A stretch of 33,704 bases of DNA from the NCBI GenBank assembly GCA_009786295.1, contig WQTN01000143.1, forward strand, positions 1-33,704, read 5' to 3'. Each line of letters begins with the position of its first letter. The stretch's first letter is position 1. The notes beneath the pieces are model-generated. The model was not told the origin of the DNA. It saw nothing but the letters and a program-made list of their open reading frames with translations, and ran no database searches. The DNA is from Methanomassiliicoccaceae archaeon. GTDB taxonomy: Archaea; Thermoplasmatota; Thermoplasmata; Methanomassiliicoccales; Methanomethylophilaceae. Made by a program: the position numbers and the translations under genes. Shown piece by piece: positions 25,463 through 33,704 of the stretch.

Positions 25463-26638
25463 TCAGTCATCGAACGGATCTTCGCCGGCAAGCATATCCT
25501 TGTACATTGCGTACAGTTCGTCAGAGGATATGCATCTGTGCAGCTTAACTGCGGCCTTCCTTACTCTCTCCAGAAGGTCGATGGCTTCCTTATCAGAAAG
25601 CGTGATGCCTCTGTGGGACAGGTCTGTAATGATGGTGTTCCTTCCGGAATGCTTGCCTATCACTATTCTTCTTTCGAGACCGACCTCGCTCGGATCGTAC
25701 GGCTCATAGTTCTTGGCATCCTTTATTATGCCGTCTGCATGGATCCCCGCCTCATGCGCAAAGCAATTGGCTCCGAAGAAGGGCTTTGAGACGTATATCT
25801 CCCTGTTGGCCGCCACAGACACGAACTTCCCCAGAGGCCTGAGCTTCAGAGGGTCTATGCCGGTGTTCTTGTTGAAAATATGCTTGCAAGCCATGACAGC
25901 CTCCTCAAGAGGAGTGTTGCCTGCTCTTTCGCCTATGCCGAGGACAGTTGTGCTCAGGAATCTGGCGCCAGCTTTGATCCCAGCCATGCTGTTGGCTGTT
26001 GCCATGCCGAAGTCGTTGTGCGTGTGCATCTCCACCTCTATCCCGACCTCTTTGATTATCTTCCCCACTCTCTCCGCGCATGTGAAAGGATCCTCTCTTC
26101 CAATGGTGTCGCAGTACCTGAGCCTGTCGGCGCCCGCATTCTTGGCAGTCTTCGCGAACTTGATCAGGAAGTCCATATCGGCTCTGGAAGCATCCTCTGC
26201 GTTGCAAGAGACATATAATCCGTGGGATTTGGCGTATGAAACGCACTGTTCTATCTGTTCAAGGACCCATGTTCTGCTTTTCTTGAGCTTGTGCTCTATA
26301 TGGATATCAGACGAGGACATCGAAATGGCGACGGAATCAACATCGCAATCCAGGCTGGTGTTCACGTCGTCCATGTTCGCGCGGTTCCATCCGAGTATCG
26401 ATGCATTGAGCTTCATGTGCGCTATGTGCTTCACCGCCCGTTTCTCATCGGCCCCCATCGCAGGAATGCCCGCTTCTATCTGCTGAACACCCGCTTCGTC
26501 CAAAAGCTGGGCGATCCTATATTTCTCTACATTTGAAAATACGATCTCTGCTGCCTGCTCTCCGTCTCTGAGCGTGGTGTCGCAAACGCACACATCGTTT
26601 TTTTTCAGTATCTTGTAAACCTCATCTGCTGTTTTCAT
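25463..26638 (-). CDS. Homocitrate synthase family protein (AksA/NifV-like)
   Basis: The 391-residue enzyme belongs to the HMGL-like/isopropylmalate synthase superfamily, which condenses acetyl-CoA with a 2-oxo acid. CDTTLRDGEQA near the N terminus and MHTHNDFGMATAN (metal-binding His-x-His) are diagnostic; the HND-F-GMATAN form and the short C terminus without a LeuA leucine-binding domain favour homocitrate synthase over LeuA or CimA. In methanogens AksA makes 2-oxosuberate precursors for coenzyme B, the role I favour; NifV is the alternative. I start at the ATG at 26638, preceded by GGGGGAG nine bases upstream; the frame is open to 26737 but those residues are not family-like. The leader can fold over the ribosome site. 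Confidence 0.88.
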   Translation of the reverse strand: MKTADEVYKILKKNDVCVCDTTLRDGEQAAEIVFSNVEKYRIAQLLDEAGVQQIEAGIPAMGADEKRAVKHIAHMKLNASILGWNRANMDDVNTSLDCDVDSVAISMSSSDIHIEHKLKKSRTWVLEQIEQCVSYAKSHGLYVSCNAEDASRADMDFLIKFAKTAKNAGADRLRYCDTIGREDPFTCAERVGKIIKEVGIEVEMHTHNDFGMATANSMAGIKAGARFLSTTVLGIGERAGNTPLEEAVMACKHIFNKNTGIDPLKLRPLGKFVSVAANREIYVSKPFFGANCFAHEAGIHADGIIKDAKNYEPYDPSEVGLERRIVIGKHSGRNTIITDLSHRGITLSDKEAIDLLERVRKAAVKLHRCISSDELYAMYKDMLAGEDPFDD

Positions 26639-26646
26639 CTTCTTCA

Positions 26647-26705
26647 ACTCCCCCTGGAATCCACCTCTAGAAAACATATGGCTGTTATCGGTTGCAAAGG
26701 GGAGT
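26647..26705 (-). promoter_or_regulatory. Leader hairpin that could mask the homocitrate synthase ribosome site
   Basis: In the message ACTCCCCTT (26705 down to 26697) can pair with AGGGGGAGT (26655 down to 26647), nine base pairs including one G-U. The right arm is the Shine-Dalgarno sequence itself. The loop is about 41 bases. If formed it would block initiation at 26638. Confidence 0.4.
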
Positions 26706-26736
26706 GTATGATGACAATTAAAAACTTTCTGATGCA

Positions 26737-26754
26737 CCTATATAGTGTATATTA
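26737..26754 (-). promoter_or_regulatory. TATA-like promoter region of the homocitrate synthase gene
   Basis: The minus strand has TAATATAC and TATATAG next to each other in the 40 bases after the next gene upstream (pelota). A start near 26720 would leave a leader of about 85 bases, long for this window, which contains the possible masking hairpin. Confidence 0.4.
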
Positions 26755-26777
26755 GGGGCTGGGTAGAAAAAGCGGAC

Positions 26778-27806
26778 TTACCTCTTATATCTCAGCAATG
26801 CCCCCATGCCGCCAAGCGCAGAAAGCTCTTTTCCGGCATCATGCTGCCCGGACACCACAAGGACCCTTCCCTGCTGGGCCTCCACTGTTCTGATCAGATC
26901 ATCCAGATCCTTTTCTCTCAATGCGGAATCCAGAACAAGGAGAGTATCCACTGCGCCTGCGGCAGCAGAATCCCTTATCTCTTCCGGGCCGTACGCGGCC
27001 AGCCCGTCCTTCCCTATCTCTCCCATGAGCTTCTCTACGGCCTCCATCTCTATGCCGACGGACGACTCCCTCAGGATGCCGGCGCCCATTCCTGTCTTGA
27101 TGACCTCATTGACTCCTGCCATCCCTGACTGGCCGGTATGGTGCACATGCATTCCTTTGTATCCTCTTCTCTTGAGTTCTTCGGCAAGGGATTCCTTTTC
27201 AAAACCCGTGCCCAGAAGAACTATCGGCATGTTCTCAGAGACAAGAGGCTCGATCTTCGAGATGATCTCCGAATGATAACTGTCCTCTTTGGTCTTCTCT
27301 TCATATTGTTTCCCGGACCTCATCGATCTGATGCTTGCGACCTCTTTCAATCCGAACTGTCTCAACACAGCTATCGTCGCGTCGTCCTGGTCAAGAGAGA
27401 TGAACAGTATCTTCGGCTTCCTGGAATCCCTGACGGCTCTGTCCAGCCGGTCCAGCTGCGAATCCTTCCATTTTGTCTTTGTAATGAGGAGATCGTCCCC
27501 GGTCTCGAATAAAAGCGTATGGTGCTGGCCGATATCCTGAGGTCCGGTCTCAATGGTCCCGAGGACCCTCAGCCGGATTTCGTCCTCGGAGAATTCTATC
27601 TTTTCCATCCTTATGCCGAGGGTCATCCGTTTCTTCTCCGCCCTCTCCGCCCTCAGCTTGTCTGCCTGCTTTTCTTCCCTTCTTGTGGTCGAAGCGGTGA
27701 CCAGATCCCCTACCGTAAGGACATTGAAAAGGTGCCAGACATCTTCATCCGCCTCCAGCAATATTCTTACGTTCCCGCTGTTGATGTCTTTTCCGAGGAT
27801 CCGCAT
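26778..27806 (-). CDS. pelA: Pelota (Dom34) mRNA surveillance protein
   Basis: Archaeal pelota, with aEF1A or ABCE1, releases ribosomes stalled on broken messages. The 342-residue protein has the N-terminal Sm-like domain (MRILGKDINSGNVRILLEADEDVWHLFNVL, shown here in part; then GDLVTASTTRR), a central eRF1-like domain 2 around residues 120-250 without the GGQ peptide-release motif, and an eRF1 domain 3-like C terminus (AVDTLLVLDSAL and GRVLVVSGQHDAGKEL). The start at 27806 matches the family and is preceded by a full AGGAGG (27810-27815) at short spacing; an in-frame upstream ATG at 27848 would add 14 non-family residues. It is divergent from carA with about 140 bases between starts. Confidence 0.95.
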   Translation of the reverse strand: MRILGKDINSGNVRILLEADEDVWHLFNVLTVGDLVTASTTRREEKQADKLRAERAEKKRMTLGIRMEKIEFSEDEIRLRVLGTIETGPQDIGQHHTLLFETGDDLLITKTKWKDSQLDRLDRAVRDSRKPKILFISLDQDDATIAVLRQFGLKEVASIRSMRSGKQYEEKTKEDSYHSEIISKIEPLVSENMPIVLLGTGFEKESLAEELKRRGYKGMHVHHTGQSGMAGVNEVIKTGMGAGILRESSVGIEMEAVEKLMGEIGKDGLAAYGPEEIRDSAAAGAVDTLLVLDSALREKDLDDLIRTVEAQQGRVLVVSGQHDAGKELSALGGMGALLRYKR

Positions 27807-27911
27807 GACCCTCCTAAGGTACTTCGTCTTTATCCCTATTTCGTTCAATATCGGGGTGTTTGTCTGGTATCGGACAACAGAGGATTAAGGGTGTTCTGAC
27901 GTTTCCCAAGC

Positions 27912-27920
27912 TATTAAATA
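27912..27920 (+). promoter_or_regulatory. TATA-like promoter element of carAB
   Basis: TATTAAATA lies about 30 bases before the carA ATG at 27947, predicting a leader of only a few bases. No ribosome site is visible in between. Confidence 0.5.
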
Positions 27921-27946
27921 CGGTTCGCAACTCTGATTGATTCTCG

Positions 27947-29032
27947 ATGGCGAAAAGTTATTTGGTACTCGAGGATGGAAGTGTCTTCGAAGGAGAACCC
28001 TTCGGGCACAGAGCGCCGGCAACGGGCGAGGTTGTTTTCTCTACCGGAATGTCGGGTTATCAGGAAAGTCTTACGGATCCATCCTTCAGGGGTCAGATAC
28101 TCGTCATGACCTATCCTCTGATAGGAAACTATGGCACAAATGATGATTATTGTCAGTCGGAACAGGTCCACACGAGAGGTCTTGTTGTACGTGAATACTG
28201 CAAAGAGCCGTCGCCGATGTACGGCGGGCACACGATCGATGATTTCCTGAAGCACCACAAGGTCCCCGGAATATCAGGAATAGATACAAGGGACCTTGTG
28301 ATCAGAATAAGGACGAAAGGAACGTTCAAAGGCGCCATCACGGAAGACAAAGAGGGAATAGAAGAACTGATCAAAAAACTTCAGCGCATGCCTTCCCCCT
28401 CGGAAAGCAATCTTGTGGAAGAAGTGTCGTCAAAGAAGATAGAGAAGTACAACTTCGGAAAAGAACACTGCGTAGGTCTGCTCGACTGCGGAGAGAAGAG
28501 CGGAATAGTGAGGGACCTGTCGAAATGGTTCAATGTCACCGTGTTCCCGTACAACACCCCCGCCGACGTGATAGTCGATCATAAAGTGAAGGGGATCCTT
28601 CTTTCCAACGGCCCCGGGGACCCGTCGCATCCCGCCATACTCAAAACAACGGCGAGGACAGTCGCGGACCTTTCCGTGCAAATGCCGATGTTCGGGATAT
28701 GCCTGGGAAGCCAGATAGTAGGCGTCGCGATGGGCGGCAAGACGTATAAGATGAAATTCGGGCACCGCGGAAGCAACCAGCCGGTGAAATACAGAGGCAA
28801 GGTGTTCATCACTTCTCAGAATCACGGGTTCGCGGTAGATGAGAACAGCCTTGAAGGAAAAGACCTGATCGCAGATCAGATAAATGTCAACGACGGCACC
28901 GTGGAAGGTCTGAGGCACAGAGACCTTCCGCTGTTCACATCCCAATATCATCCGGAAGCGTCTCCGGGACCTTGGGACACATCCTTCCTTTTCGATGAGT
29001 TCGCAAAAGCGGCGAAGGGGGGACGCAGATGA
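27947..29032 (+). CDS. carA: Carbamoyl-phosphate synthase small (glutaminase) subunit
   Basis: CarA takes ammonia from glutamine for carbamoyl phosphate, the precursor of arginine and pyrimidines. The 361 residues have the CPSase_sm N-terminal domain (FSTGMSGYQESLTDPSFRGQ near 31) and a class I glutaminase domain: Cys252 in FGICLGSQ, and His335 with Glu337 in YHPEASPGP. Length is normal. Its TGA overlaps the carB ATG (ATGA), so the two subunits are co-translated. Confidence 0.97.
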   Translation: MAKSYLVLEDGSVFEGEPFGHRAPATGEVVFSTGMSGYQESLTDPSFRGQILVMTYPLIGNYGTNDDYCQSEQVHTRGLVVREYCKEPSPMYGGHTIDDFLKHHKVPGISGIDTRDLVIRIRTKGTFKGAITEDKEGIEELIKKLQRMPSPSESNLVEEVSSKKIEKYNFGKEHCVGLLDCGEKSGIVRDLSKWFNVTVFPYNTPADVIVDHKVKGILLSNGPGDPSHPAILKTTARTVADLSVQMPMFGICLGSQIVGVAMGGKTYKMKFGHRGSNQPVKYRGKVFITSQNHGFAVDENSLEGKDLIADQINVNDGTVEGLRHRDLPLFTSQYHPEASPGPWDTSFLFDEFAKAAKGGRR

Positions 29033-32000
29033 GGAAAGATTACAAGAAGCTCATGGTTATCGGTTCCGGCCCCATCGTTATCGGTCAGGCCGCAGAGTTC
29101 GATTTCTCCGGCACCCAAGCATGCCGGTCGCTGAAAGAGGAAGGTTATACCACCGTGCTTGTGAACTCCAACCCGGCCACGATACAGACCGACCCCGAAA
29201 CAGCGGACAGCGTATACATCGAACCGCTCCAGGTCCCGCTAATCATAAAGATCATCGAGAAAGAGGGTGTGGACGGCGTGCTTTCCGGAATGGGCGGGCA
29301 GACCGCCCTGAACATATGCTCCGAGCTAGCCGAAAGCGGAGAACTGAAAAGACTGGGGGTATCGCTGCTCGGGACGCAGCCGGATGCCATTGCCATGTCG
29401 GAAGACCGCGAGCTTTTCAAAGAAACGATGGAAAGGATAGGGGAACCGGTACCTCTGAGCAGAAGCGTCACATCGATACAAGAGGCCGTTGAGGCAGTGA
29501 AGATGATAGGAAAATATCCCGTCCTCATCAGGCCGGCATATACGCTGGGAGGAACCGGCGGCGGGATAGCTTACAATGAACAGGAACTGGTAGAAATATG
29601 CGCAAGAGGCCTTGCATACTCCCGCATACACCAGGTGCTGATAGAAGAGAGCGTTCTCGGATGGAAGGAGTACGAGTACGAGGTCATGAGAGATTCCAAG
29701 GACAACTCCATAATAATCTGTAATATAGAAAATCTAGACGCGATGGGGATACACACAGGGGAAAGCATCGTATGCGCCCCCTGTCTGACGCTGTCGGACA
29801 AAGATCATCAGAGGCTGAGGACATCCTCGCTGAAGGTCATAAAGGCCCTGAACATCGAGGGAGGGTGCAATGTCCAGTTCGCTTTTAACCCAGAGAACGG
29901 AGATTACAGGCTGATAGAGGTCAACCCCCGTGTCTCAAGATCGTCCGCACTGGCATCAAAAGCGACCGGATATCCAATAGCAAGAGTGGCGACGAAGATC
30001 GCGGTGGGTTATACGCTGGACGAGATACCGAACAGGATAACCGGCACCACATACGCCGCATTCGAGCCTGCGATAGATTATGTCGTAGTGAAGATCCCGC
30101 GGTGGCCCTTCGATAAGTTCCGCACCGTCGACAGGCATCTAGGGACGCAGATGAAGAGCACCGGCGAGATAATGTCCATCGGCCGCACGTTCGAAGAGGC
30201 GATCATGAAGGGGCTGAGGTCCCTGGAGATAGGGGTCAAAGGCCTCGACAGCATGAACTTCACTAACGAAGAGATCGCCGAAGAGCTTGTCAACGCGACC
30301 GACAAACGCATATTTGCTATGGGGGACGCGCTCAGAAAAGGATGGACCCCGGAGAAGATCGCGGACATTACCAAATGGGACGTGTTCTTTGTCAAAAAAA
30401 TAAGGAACATTGTCGAGATGGAGAACAGGATCAAAAGCGGGCCGCTTACCAAAGAACTTCTGAAAGAAGCAAAATACATGGGATTCTCCGATGAGAAGAT
30501 AGCGGAACTTATCAGCAGGCCGGAATCAGAGATCAGGAAGGAAAGGATCTCGCACGGCATAATCCCCGTATACAAGATGGTCGACACCTGCGCAGCGGAA
30601 TTCAATGCGGAGACACCGTATTTCTATTCTTCATACGGAACATCCACCGAGGCGAAGAAGGACGATAAGAAAAAGAAGGTCCTGATCATCGGCGGAGGAC
30701 CGATAAGGATAGGACAGGGAATCGAGTTCGACTATTGCTGCGTGCACGGCGTGATGGCCCTGCAGGAAGAAGGAGTGAGCGCAGTAATAATAAACAACAA
30801 TCCGGAGACGGTATCCACCGACTACGATATCTCAGACCGCCTCTATTTTGACCCTATAACTCTGGAAGATGTCCTGAACGTTATCGAGGCGGAAGAGATC
30901 GACGGCGTGGTCTGCCAATACGGCGGGCAGACGAGCGTTAATCTTGCTGTCGATCTTGAGAAGGCGCTAGCAGGCACAAAGACCAAGATACTCGGGACCA
31001 GCCCCGACATGATGGACGTTGCGGAGGACAGGAGAAGGTTCTCCAAGCTGATGGACAAACTCGGAATAAAACAGCCCGAATCGGGCACCGGTTATTCTTT
31101 TGAGGAGGCGAAAGAGATAGCGGAATCGATAGGCTATCCCGTGCTGGTAAGGCCGTCCTATGTTCTCGGCGGAAGGGCGATGGAGATCGTTTATTCAACG
31201 GAAGAACTGAAACTGTATGTCGAGACCGCAGTGAAAGTATCGAGGAACCACCCGATACTCATTGACAATTATCTCACGGAGGCGATCGAAATAGATGTGG
31301 ACATCGTTTCTGACGGCAAGGACGTATACATCGGCGGGATAATGGAACACATCGAGTACGCAGGCTGTCATTCCGGGGATGCGACAATGGTCCTGCCCCC
31401 GTTCACACTGTCCAAAAAGATAATCGGCGATGTCATCTGCATATGCAACAAGGTTGCCTCGGCGCTGGAAGTGAAAGGGCTTCTGAACATCCAGCTTGCT
31501 GTGAAAGACAACGAGGTATACATGATAGAAGCGAACCCGAGGGCGTCGCGCACGATACCGTTCATTTCCAAAGCTACCGGGATACCGTTGGCAAAGATAG
31601 CTACAAAGATCATGCTCGGAAAGACCCTGAAGGACTTCGGGCTGTCGGAGTACAAAGAGATAGATCACTACGCCATCAAAGCTTCCGTGTTCCCATTCCT
31701 TAAACTGCCGGGCGTCGATTCCATACTCACCCCGGAGATGAAGAGCACCGGCGAGGTGATGGGTATCGATCAAGACTTCGATGTCGCATGCTACAAGGCC
31801 CTTGTCGCCGCCGGCAACAAGCTGCCGAAAGGAGGCGGTGTTTACATAACGGTCAACAATGCCGACAAAGAAAGGGTGCTTCCGGTCGCCAAAGAGCTTT
31901 TGGAACTTGGATTCTGTATCTATGCTACGAAGGGCACGTCCACCTATCTCAGGGAGAACGGGGTGGAGACAACGACCGTTTTCAAAATAGACGACAATAT

Positions 32001-32235
32001 GAAACCCAACGCCATAGGTCTGATGAGGGAAGGCAAGATCAATCTTATTATCAACACGCCGTCCCAGATGTCAGGGCCTGTAAGGGACGGGCATAAGACA
32101 AGAAGGCTTGCGGTCGAACTCGAGATACCTTTCCTGACGACTATACAGGGCGCGGACGCAGCCGTCGGTGCCATAAGGGTAGCCAAAGAAGAAAGTTTCC
32201 AAGTAAGGTCCATGAAAGAGTTCCACAAACTCTGA
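29029..32235 (+). CDS. carB: Carbamoyl-phosphate synthase large subunit
   Basis: The 1068-residue protein has the full duplicated CarB architecture. The first synthetase half (about 1-400) starts KLMVIGSGPIVIGQAAEFD and has the ATP-grasp loop RPAYTLGGTGGG. Next is the oligomerisation domain (about 400-545). The second half opens KVLIIGGGPIRIGQGIEFDY and has RPSYVLGGRAMEIVY. The C-terminal MGS-like allosteric domain (about 930-1068) includes YATKGTSTYLREN. Both carboxyphosphate and carbamate phosphorylation sites appear intact. It is coupled to carA by a four-base overlap and ends one base from the stop of the converging surface-protein gene. Confidence 0.97.
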   Translation: MRKDYKKLMVIGSGPIVIGQAAEFDFSGTQACRSLKEEGYTTVLVNSNPATIQTDPETADSVYIEPLQVPLIIKIIEKEGVDGVLSGMGGQTALNICSELAESGELKRLGVSLLGTQPDAIAMSEDRELFKETMERIGEPVPLSRSVTSIQEAVEAVKMIGKYPVLIRPAYTLGGTGGGIAYNEQELVEICARGLAYSRIHQVLIEESVLGWKEYEYEVMRDSKDNSIIICNIENLDAMGIHTGESIVCAPCLTLSDKDHQRLRTSSLKVIKALNIEGGCNVQFAFNPENGDYRLIEVNPRVSRSSALASKATGYPIARVATKIAVGYTLDEIPNRITGTTYAAFEPAIDYVVVKIPRWPFDKFRTVDRHLGTQMKSTGEIMSIGRTFEEAIMKGLRSLEIGVKGLDSMNFTNEEIAEELVNATDKRIFAMGDALRKGWTPEKIADITKWDVFFVKKIRNIVEMENRIKSGPLTKELLKEAKYMGFSDEKIAELISRPESEIRKERISHGIIPVYKMVDTCAAEFNAETPYFYSSYGTSTEAKKDDKKKKVLIIGGGPIRIGQGIEFDYCCVHGVMALQEEGVSAVIINNNPETVSTDYDISDRLYFDPITLEDVLNVIEAEEIDGVVCQYGGQTSVNLAVDLEKALAGTKTKILGTSPDMMDVAEDRRRFSKLMDKLGIKQPESGTGYSFEEAKEIAESIGYPVLVRPSYVLGGRAMEIVYSTEELKLYVETAVKVSRNHPILIDNYLTEAIEIDVDIVSDGKDVYIGGIMEHIEYAGCHSGDATMVLPPFTLSKKIIGDVICICNKVASALEVKGLLNIQLAVKDNEVYMIEANPRASRTIPFISKATGIPLAKIATKIMLGKTLKDFGLSEYKEIDHYAIKASVFPFLKLPGVDSILTPEMKSTGEVMGIDQDFDVACYKALVAAGNKLPKGGGVYITVNNADKERVLPVAKELLELGFCIYATKGTSTYLRENGVETTTVFKIDDNMKPNAIGLMREGKINLIINTPSQMSGPVRDGHKTRRLAVELEIPFLTTIQGADAAVGAIRVAKEESFQVRSMKEFHKL

Positions 32236-32236
32236 A

Positions 32237-33556
32237 TCATTTAGCCTTGGATTTATTGTTCCCTATTATGAGGGCGGCAAGACCCAGTATAACTATGACG
32301 GTCAGCACGCCGATCACTACCAGGAGCATGGGCACTTTGCTTTTGGCCGGTTCCAGATAATGGTTGGAGGTAGTGAAGGTAGCATCATCGGTCACTGTCA
32401 AAGTATCTCCGCGCTTGAACGGTTTGCCGTCCTTGAAGATATCAGGCACGTCTGTGTGTCCCCGTGCCGGGGTTACGGTGATGACGTATTTTGCCTCATA
32501 TGCGGCATACTCCGACCATGAGCTCCCTCTTTCTATCCCGTTTATTTTCCATATGATGTTTTCATCCTTTGCAAAGGACAGCCTATACGAGATCTTCTCG
32601 GCATCTCCTAAAACGTCAGTGCTTCCGATCTGTATGTTGGAGCTCTCAGTCACTATGTTTCCGGACTCGTCTCTCCAATCTGTAAGCCGCCAGTCCTTAA
32701 GGCTCGTCGTGACAGGGAAGACCAAGGTCTTTTTTCCTGTTTTATCTTTGTATTCGGTAGCATATTCTGTACCGGCAATTGCGAATTTAGTCTGAACAGC
32801 GGGGTATTTTATGTTCGCGGGACCGAAGTTGGCTTTTCCGTAGACAAGTATGCATCCTGCATTGTCAATTGTGATCATCCCGGTTATCTTGGCGTTGTTG
32901 GTCGATTCGGTCAAATATTCAGGAGCACGCCCGATATTCAGGATATCAGTGACCCTGAAGATGCTCCCTCCGTATATCTGGAGCTCGCCTGTAACGGTTC
33001 CGTTCCTGATATTAGCTACAGAATTCAATGTCCCGTGGCCGACGGTCATCACTCCGTCGACCGACAGCTTTCCTCCTCCGAGGCATTCTAAAATACTCTC
33101 TTTGTTGGAGCCAAAATTGAATATTCCTCCACTGAGCACTTCCAAAGAACCTGCGACAACGACTTCGGCAGTGTTCTTGTTATTATCCATTGTCATCAGT
33201 CCGCCGGATGATACAACGATAGAGCCCCTGGATTCCACCAACAGGTCCCCTGAGGAAACCAATGTTCCCTTAACATCCAGCACTGTTACCGCCGGGATTG
33301 TCAATGAAAATCCGTTGTCATCCAACGTGACTCCAGGTTTTATTGTTGCGTTTCTGAAGAGAATAGTGTCTCCGTTCAGTATTATCTCGTCCCCGCTGAC
33401 GGCTTCATCAAGAGCCAGCGCAAGATCGAACGAACCGCTGCCTACCAGAAGAACATCATCTGCCTTTGCAGAATCATCGCTGAAAGATACGACTGCAAGC
33501 ATCCCTATCAATGCTACGAGAGCGGCCGAAACCAGCAAACTCCTTCTTCTGTGCAT
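32237..33556 (-). CDS. Surface protein with signal segment and C-terminal membrane helix (439 aa)
   Basis: No enzyme domain is recognised. An N-terminal hydrophobic segment (about 7-24) is followed by FSDDSAKADD. The ectodomain is beta-rich, with short VSSGDL, VSSGGL, VLSGGI repeats that suggest a right-handed beta-helix (about 70-190), then a WKING-containing domain (about 330-400). It ends with one membrane helix (about 408-431) and the basic tail NNKSKAK. It aligns along its length with residues about 750-1120 of the 1155-aa protein (VSGDEI against VSGDEL, LDDNGFSLTIP against LDDKGYAITIP, WKING against WTVNG). GGGAGG (33560-33565) and a TATA-like box at 33589-33600 support the start. Confidence 0.86.
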   Translation of the reverse strand: MHRRRSLLVSAALVALIGMLAVVSFSDDSAKADDVLLVGSGSFDLALALDEAVSGDEIILNGDTILFRNATIKPGVTLDDNGFSLTIPAVTVLDVKGTLVSSGDLLVESRGSIVVSSGGLMTMDNNKNTAEVVVAGSLEVLSGGIFNFGSNKESILECLGGGKLSVDGVMTVGHGTLNSVANIRNGTVTGELQIYGGSIFRVTDILNIGRAPEYLTESTNNAKITGMITIDNAGCILVYGKANFGPANIKYPAVQTKFAIAGTEYATEYKDKTGKKTLVFPVTTSLKDWRLTDWRDESGNIVTESSNIQIGSTDVLGDAEKISYRLSFAKDENIIWKINGIERGSSWSEYAAYEAKYVITVTPARGHTDVPDIFKDGKPFKRGDTLTVTDDATFTTSNHYLEPAKSKVPMLLVVIGVLTVIVILGLAALIIGNNKSKAK

Positions 33557-33588
33557 TTTCCTCCCTTAACAGTAGAGTACACGTATAA

Positions 33589-33600
33589 GGATATAAAAGT
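33589..33600 (-). promoter_or_regulatory. TATA-like promoter element of the 439-aa surface protein gene
   Basis: The minus strand reads ACTTTTATATCC about 35-40 bases before the ATG at 33556. A short leader would contain the GGGAGG ribosome site. Confidence 0.45.
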
Positions 33601-33625
33601 GTGCTTTAACGGGGCTTTCAGGAAA

Positions 33626-33703
33626 TCATACCTCCATTGACCCTGGCCTGAGTTCGAATAATCTTCTGAAGTTATGAGCTATCGATCTTAACAGCACCTC
33701 CAC
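33626..33703 (-). mobile_element. C-terminal tail of a probable transposase (runs off the window)
   Basis: The minus strand from 33703 encodes 25 residues to a TGA at 33626-33628, including LLRSIAHNFRRLFELRPG. The Ile-Ala-His-Asn-x-x-Arg/Lys-Leu pattern is typical of the C terminus of IS4/IS5/IS1182-like DDE transposases (from memory). The rest of the gene and any terminal inverted repeat lie outside or are not recognisable here. The coding match is too short for a firm family call. Confidence 0.45.
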
Positions 33704-33704
33704 G

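Noticed and set aside
26708..26732. Possible C/D-box guide RNA (ATGATGA then CTGA)
   Set aside because: Box C and a D-prime-like CTGA are present on the plus strand but no closing D box or terminal stem follows at the right distance.
1..33704. CRISPR arrays, tRNA, rRNA, pyrrolysine (in-frame TAG) readthrough
   Set aside because: I saw no regularly spaced identical repeats with spacers, no T-loop-like GGTTCGA sequences in intergenic DNA, no rRNA, and the gene ends I inspected are TGA or TAA with complete domains.

Overview
The window looks like the chromosome of a methanogenic or methanogen-related archaeon, most likely a gut-type Methanomassiliicoccales (Thermoplasmatota). The evidence is: a pelota homologue; an archaeal ACT-domain regulator (COG2150 type); a homocitrate synthase of the AksA/NifV kind needed for coenzyme B; archaeal TATA boxes about 25-30 bases before many starts, several with almost no leader; and very large secreted proteins built from BspA-type leucine-rich repeats and Listeria-Bacteroides (InlB B-type) repeats. 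The genus assignment is inference.

Layout. 1-4864 (minus): histidine biosynthesis, transcribed hisG-hisC-hisH-hisA with start/stop overlaps, then a 183-base gap holding three evenly spaced palindromes, then hisB-hisF-hisI (hisI runs off the window). 4945-7369 (minus): an accessory pair, an AAA/DUF4143 ATPase and a Fic protein with a C-terminal winged helix; each has unusual repeats at its promoter. 7484-8990 (minus): asd and an AroQ-type chorismate mutase. 9112-16374 (minus): a 2420-residue surface protein ending at a clear terminator. 16375-17193: long region without a confident gene, with a possible gene remnant. 17194-17691 (plus): ACT-domain regulator. 18065-21532 (plus): a second surface protein (1155 aa) behind a structured leader. 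21673-25457 (plus): an ABC-F ATPase and a CPA2 cation/proton antiporter. 25463-27806 (minus): homocitrate synthase and pelota. 27947-32235 (plus): carAB. 32237-33556 (minus): a third surface protein (439 aa), homologous to the C-terminal third of the 1155-aa protein. 33626-33703: C-terminal tail of a probable transposase.

How it fits together. Most of the window is amino-acid and pyrimidine housekeeping (His, aspartate-family, aromatic, carbamoyl phosphate), with one predicted amino-acid-responsive regulator. Three envelope proteins sharing a distinctive Ser-Asp-Asp-Ser motif after the N-terminal hydrophobic segment are interspersed with it and suggest investment in surface interactions. I saw no CRISPR array, rRNA, tRNA or obvious prophage. 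The most unusual signals are regulatory: the palindrome triplet upstream of hisB, the double palindrome over the fic promoter, and the possible ribosome-site-masking hairpin before homocitrate synthase.
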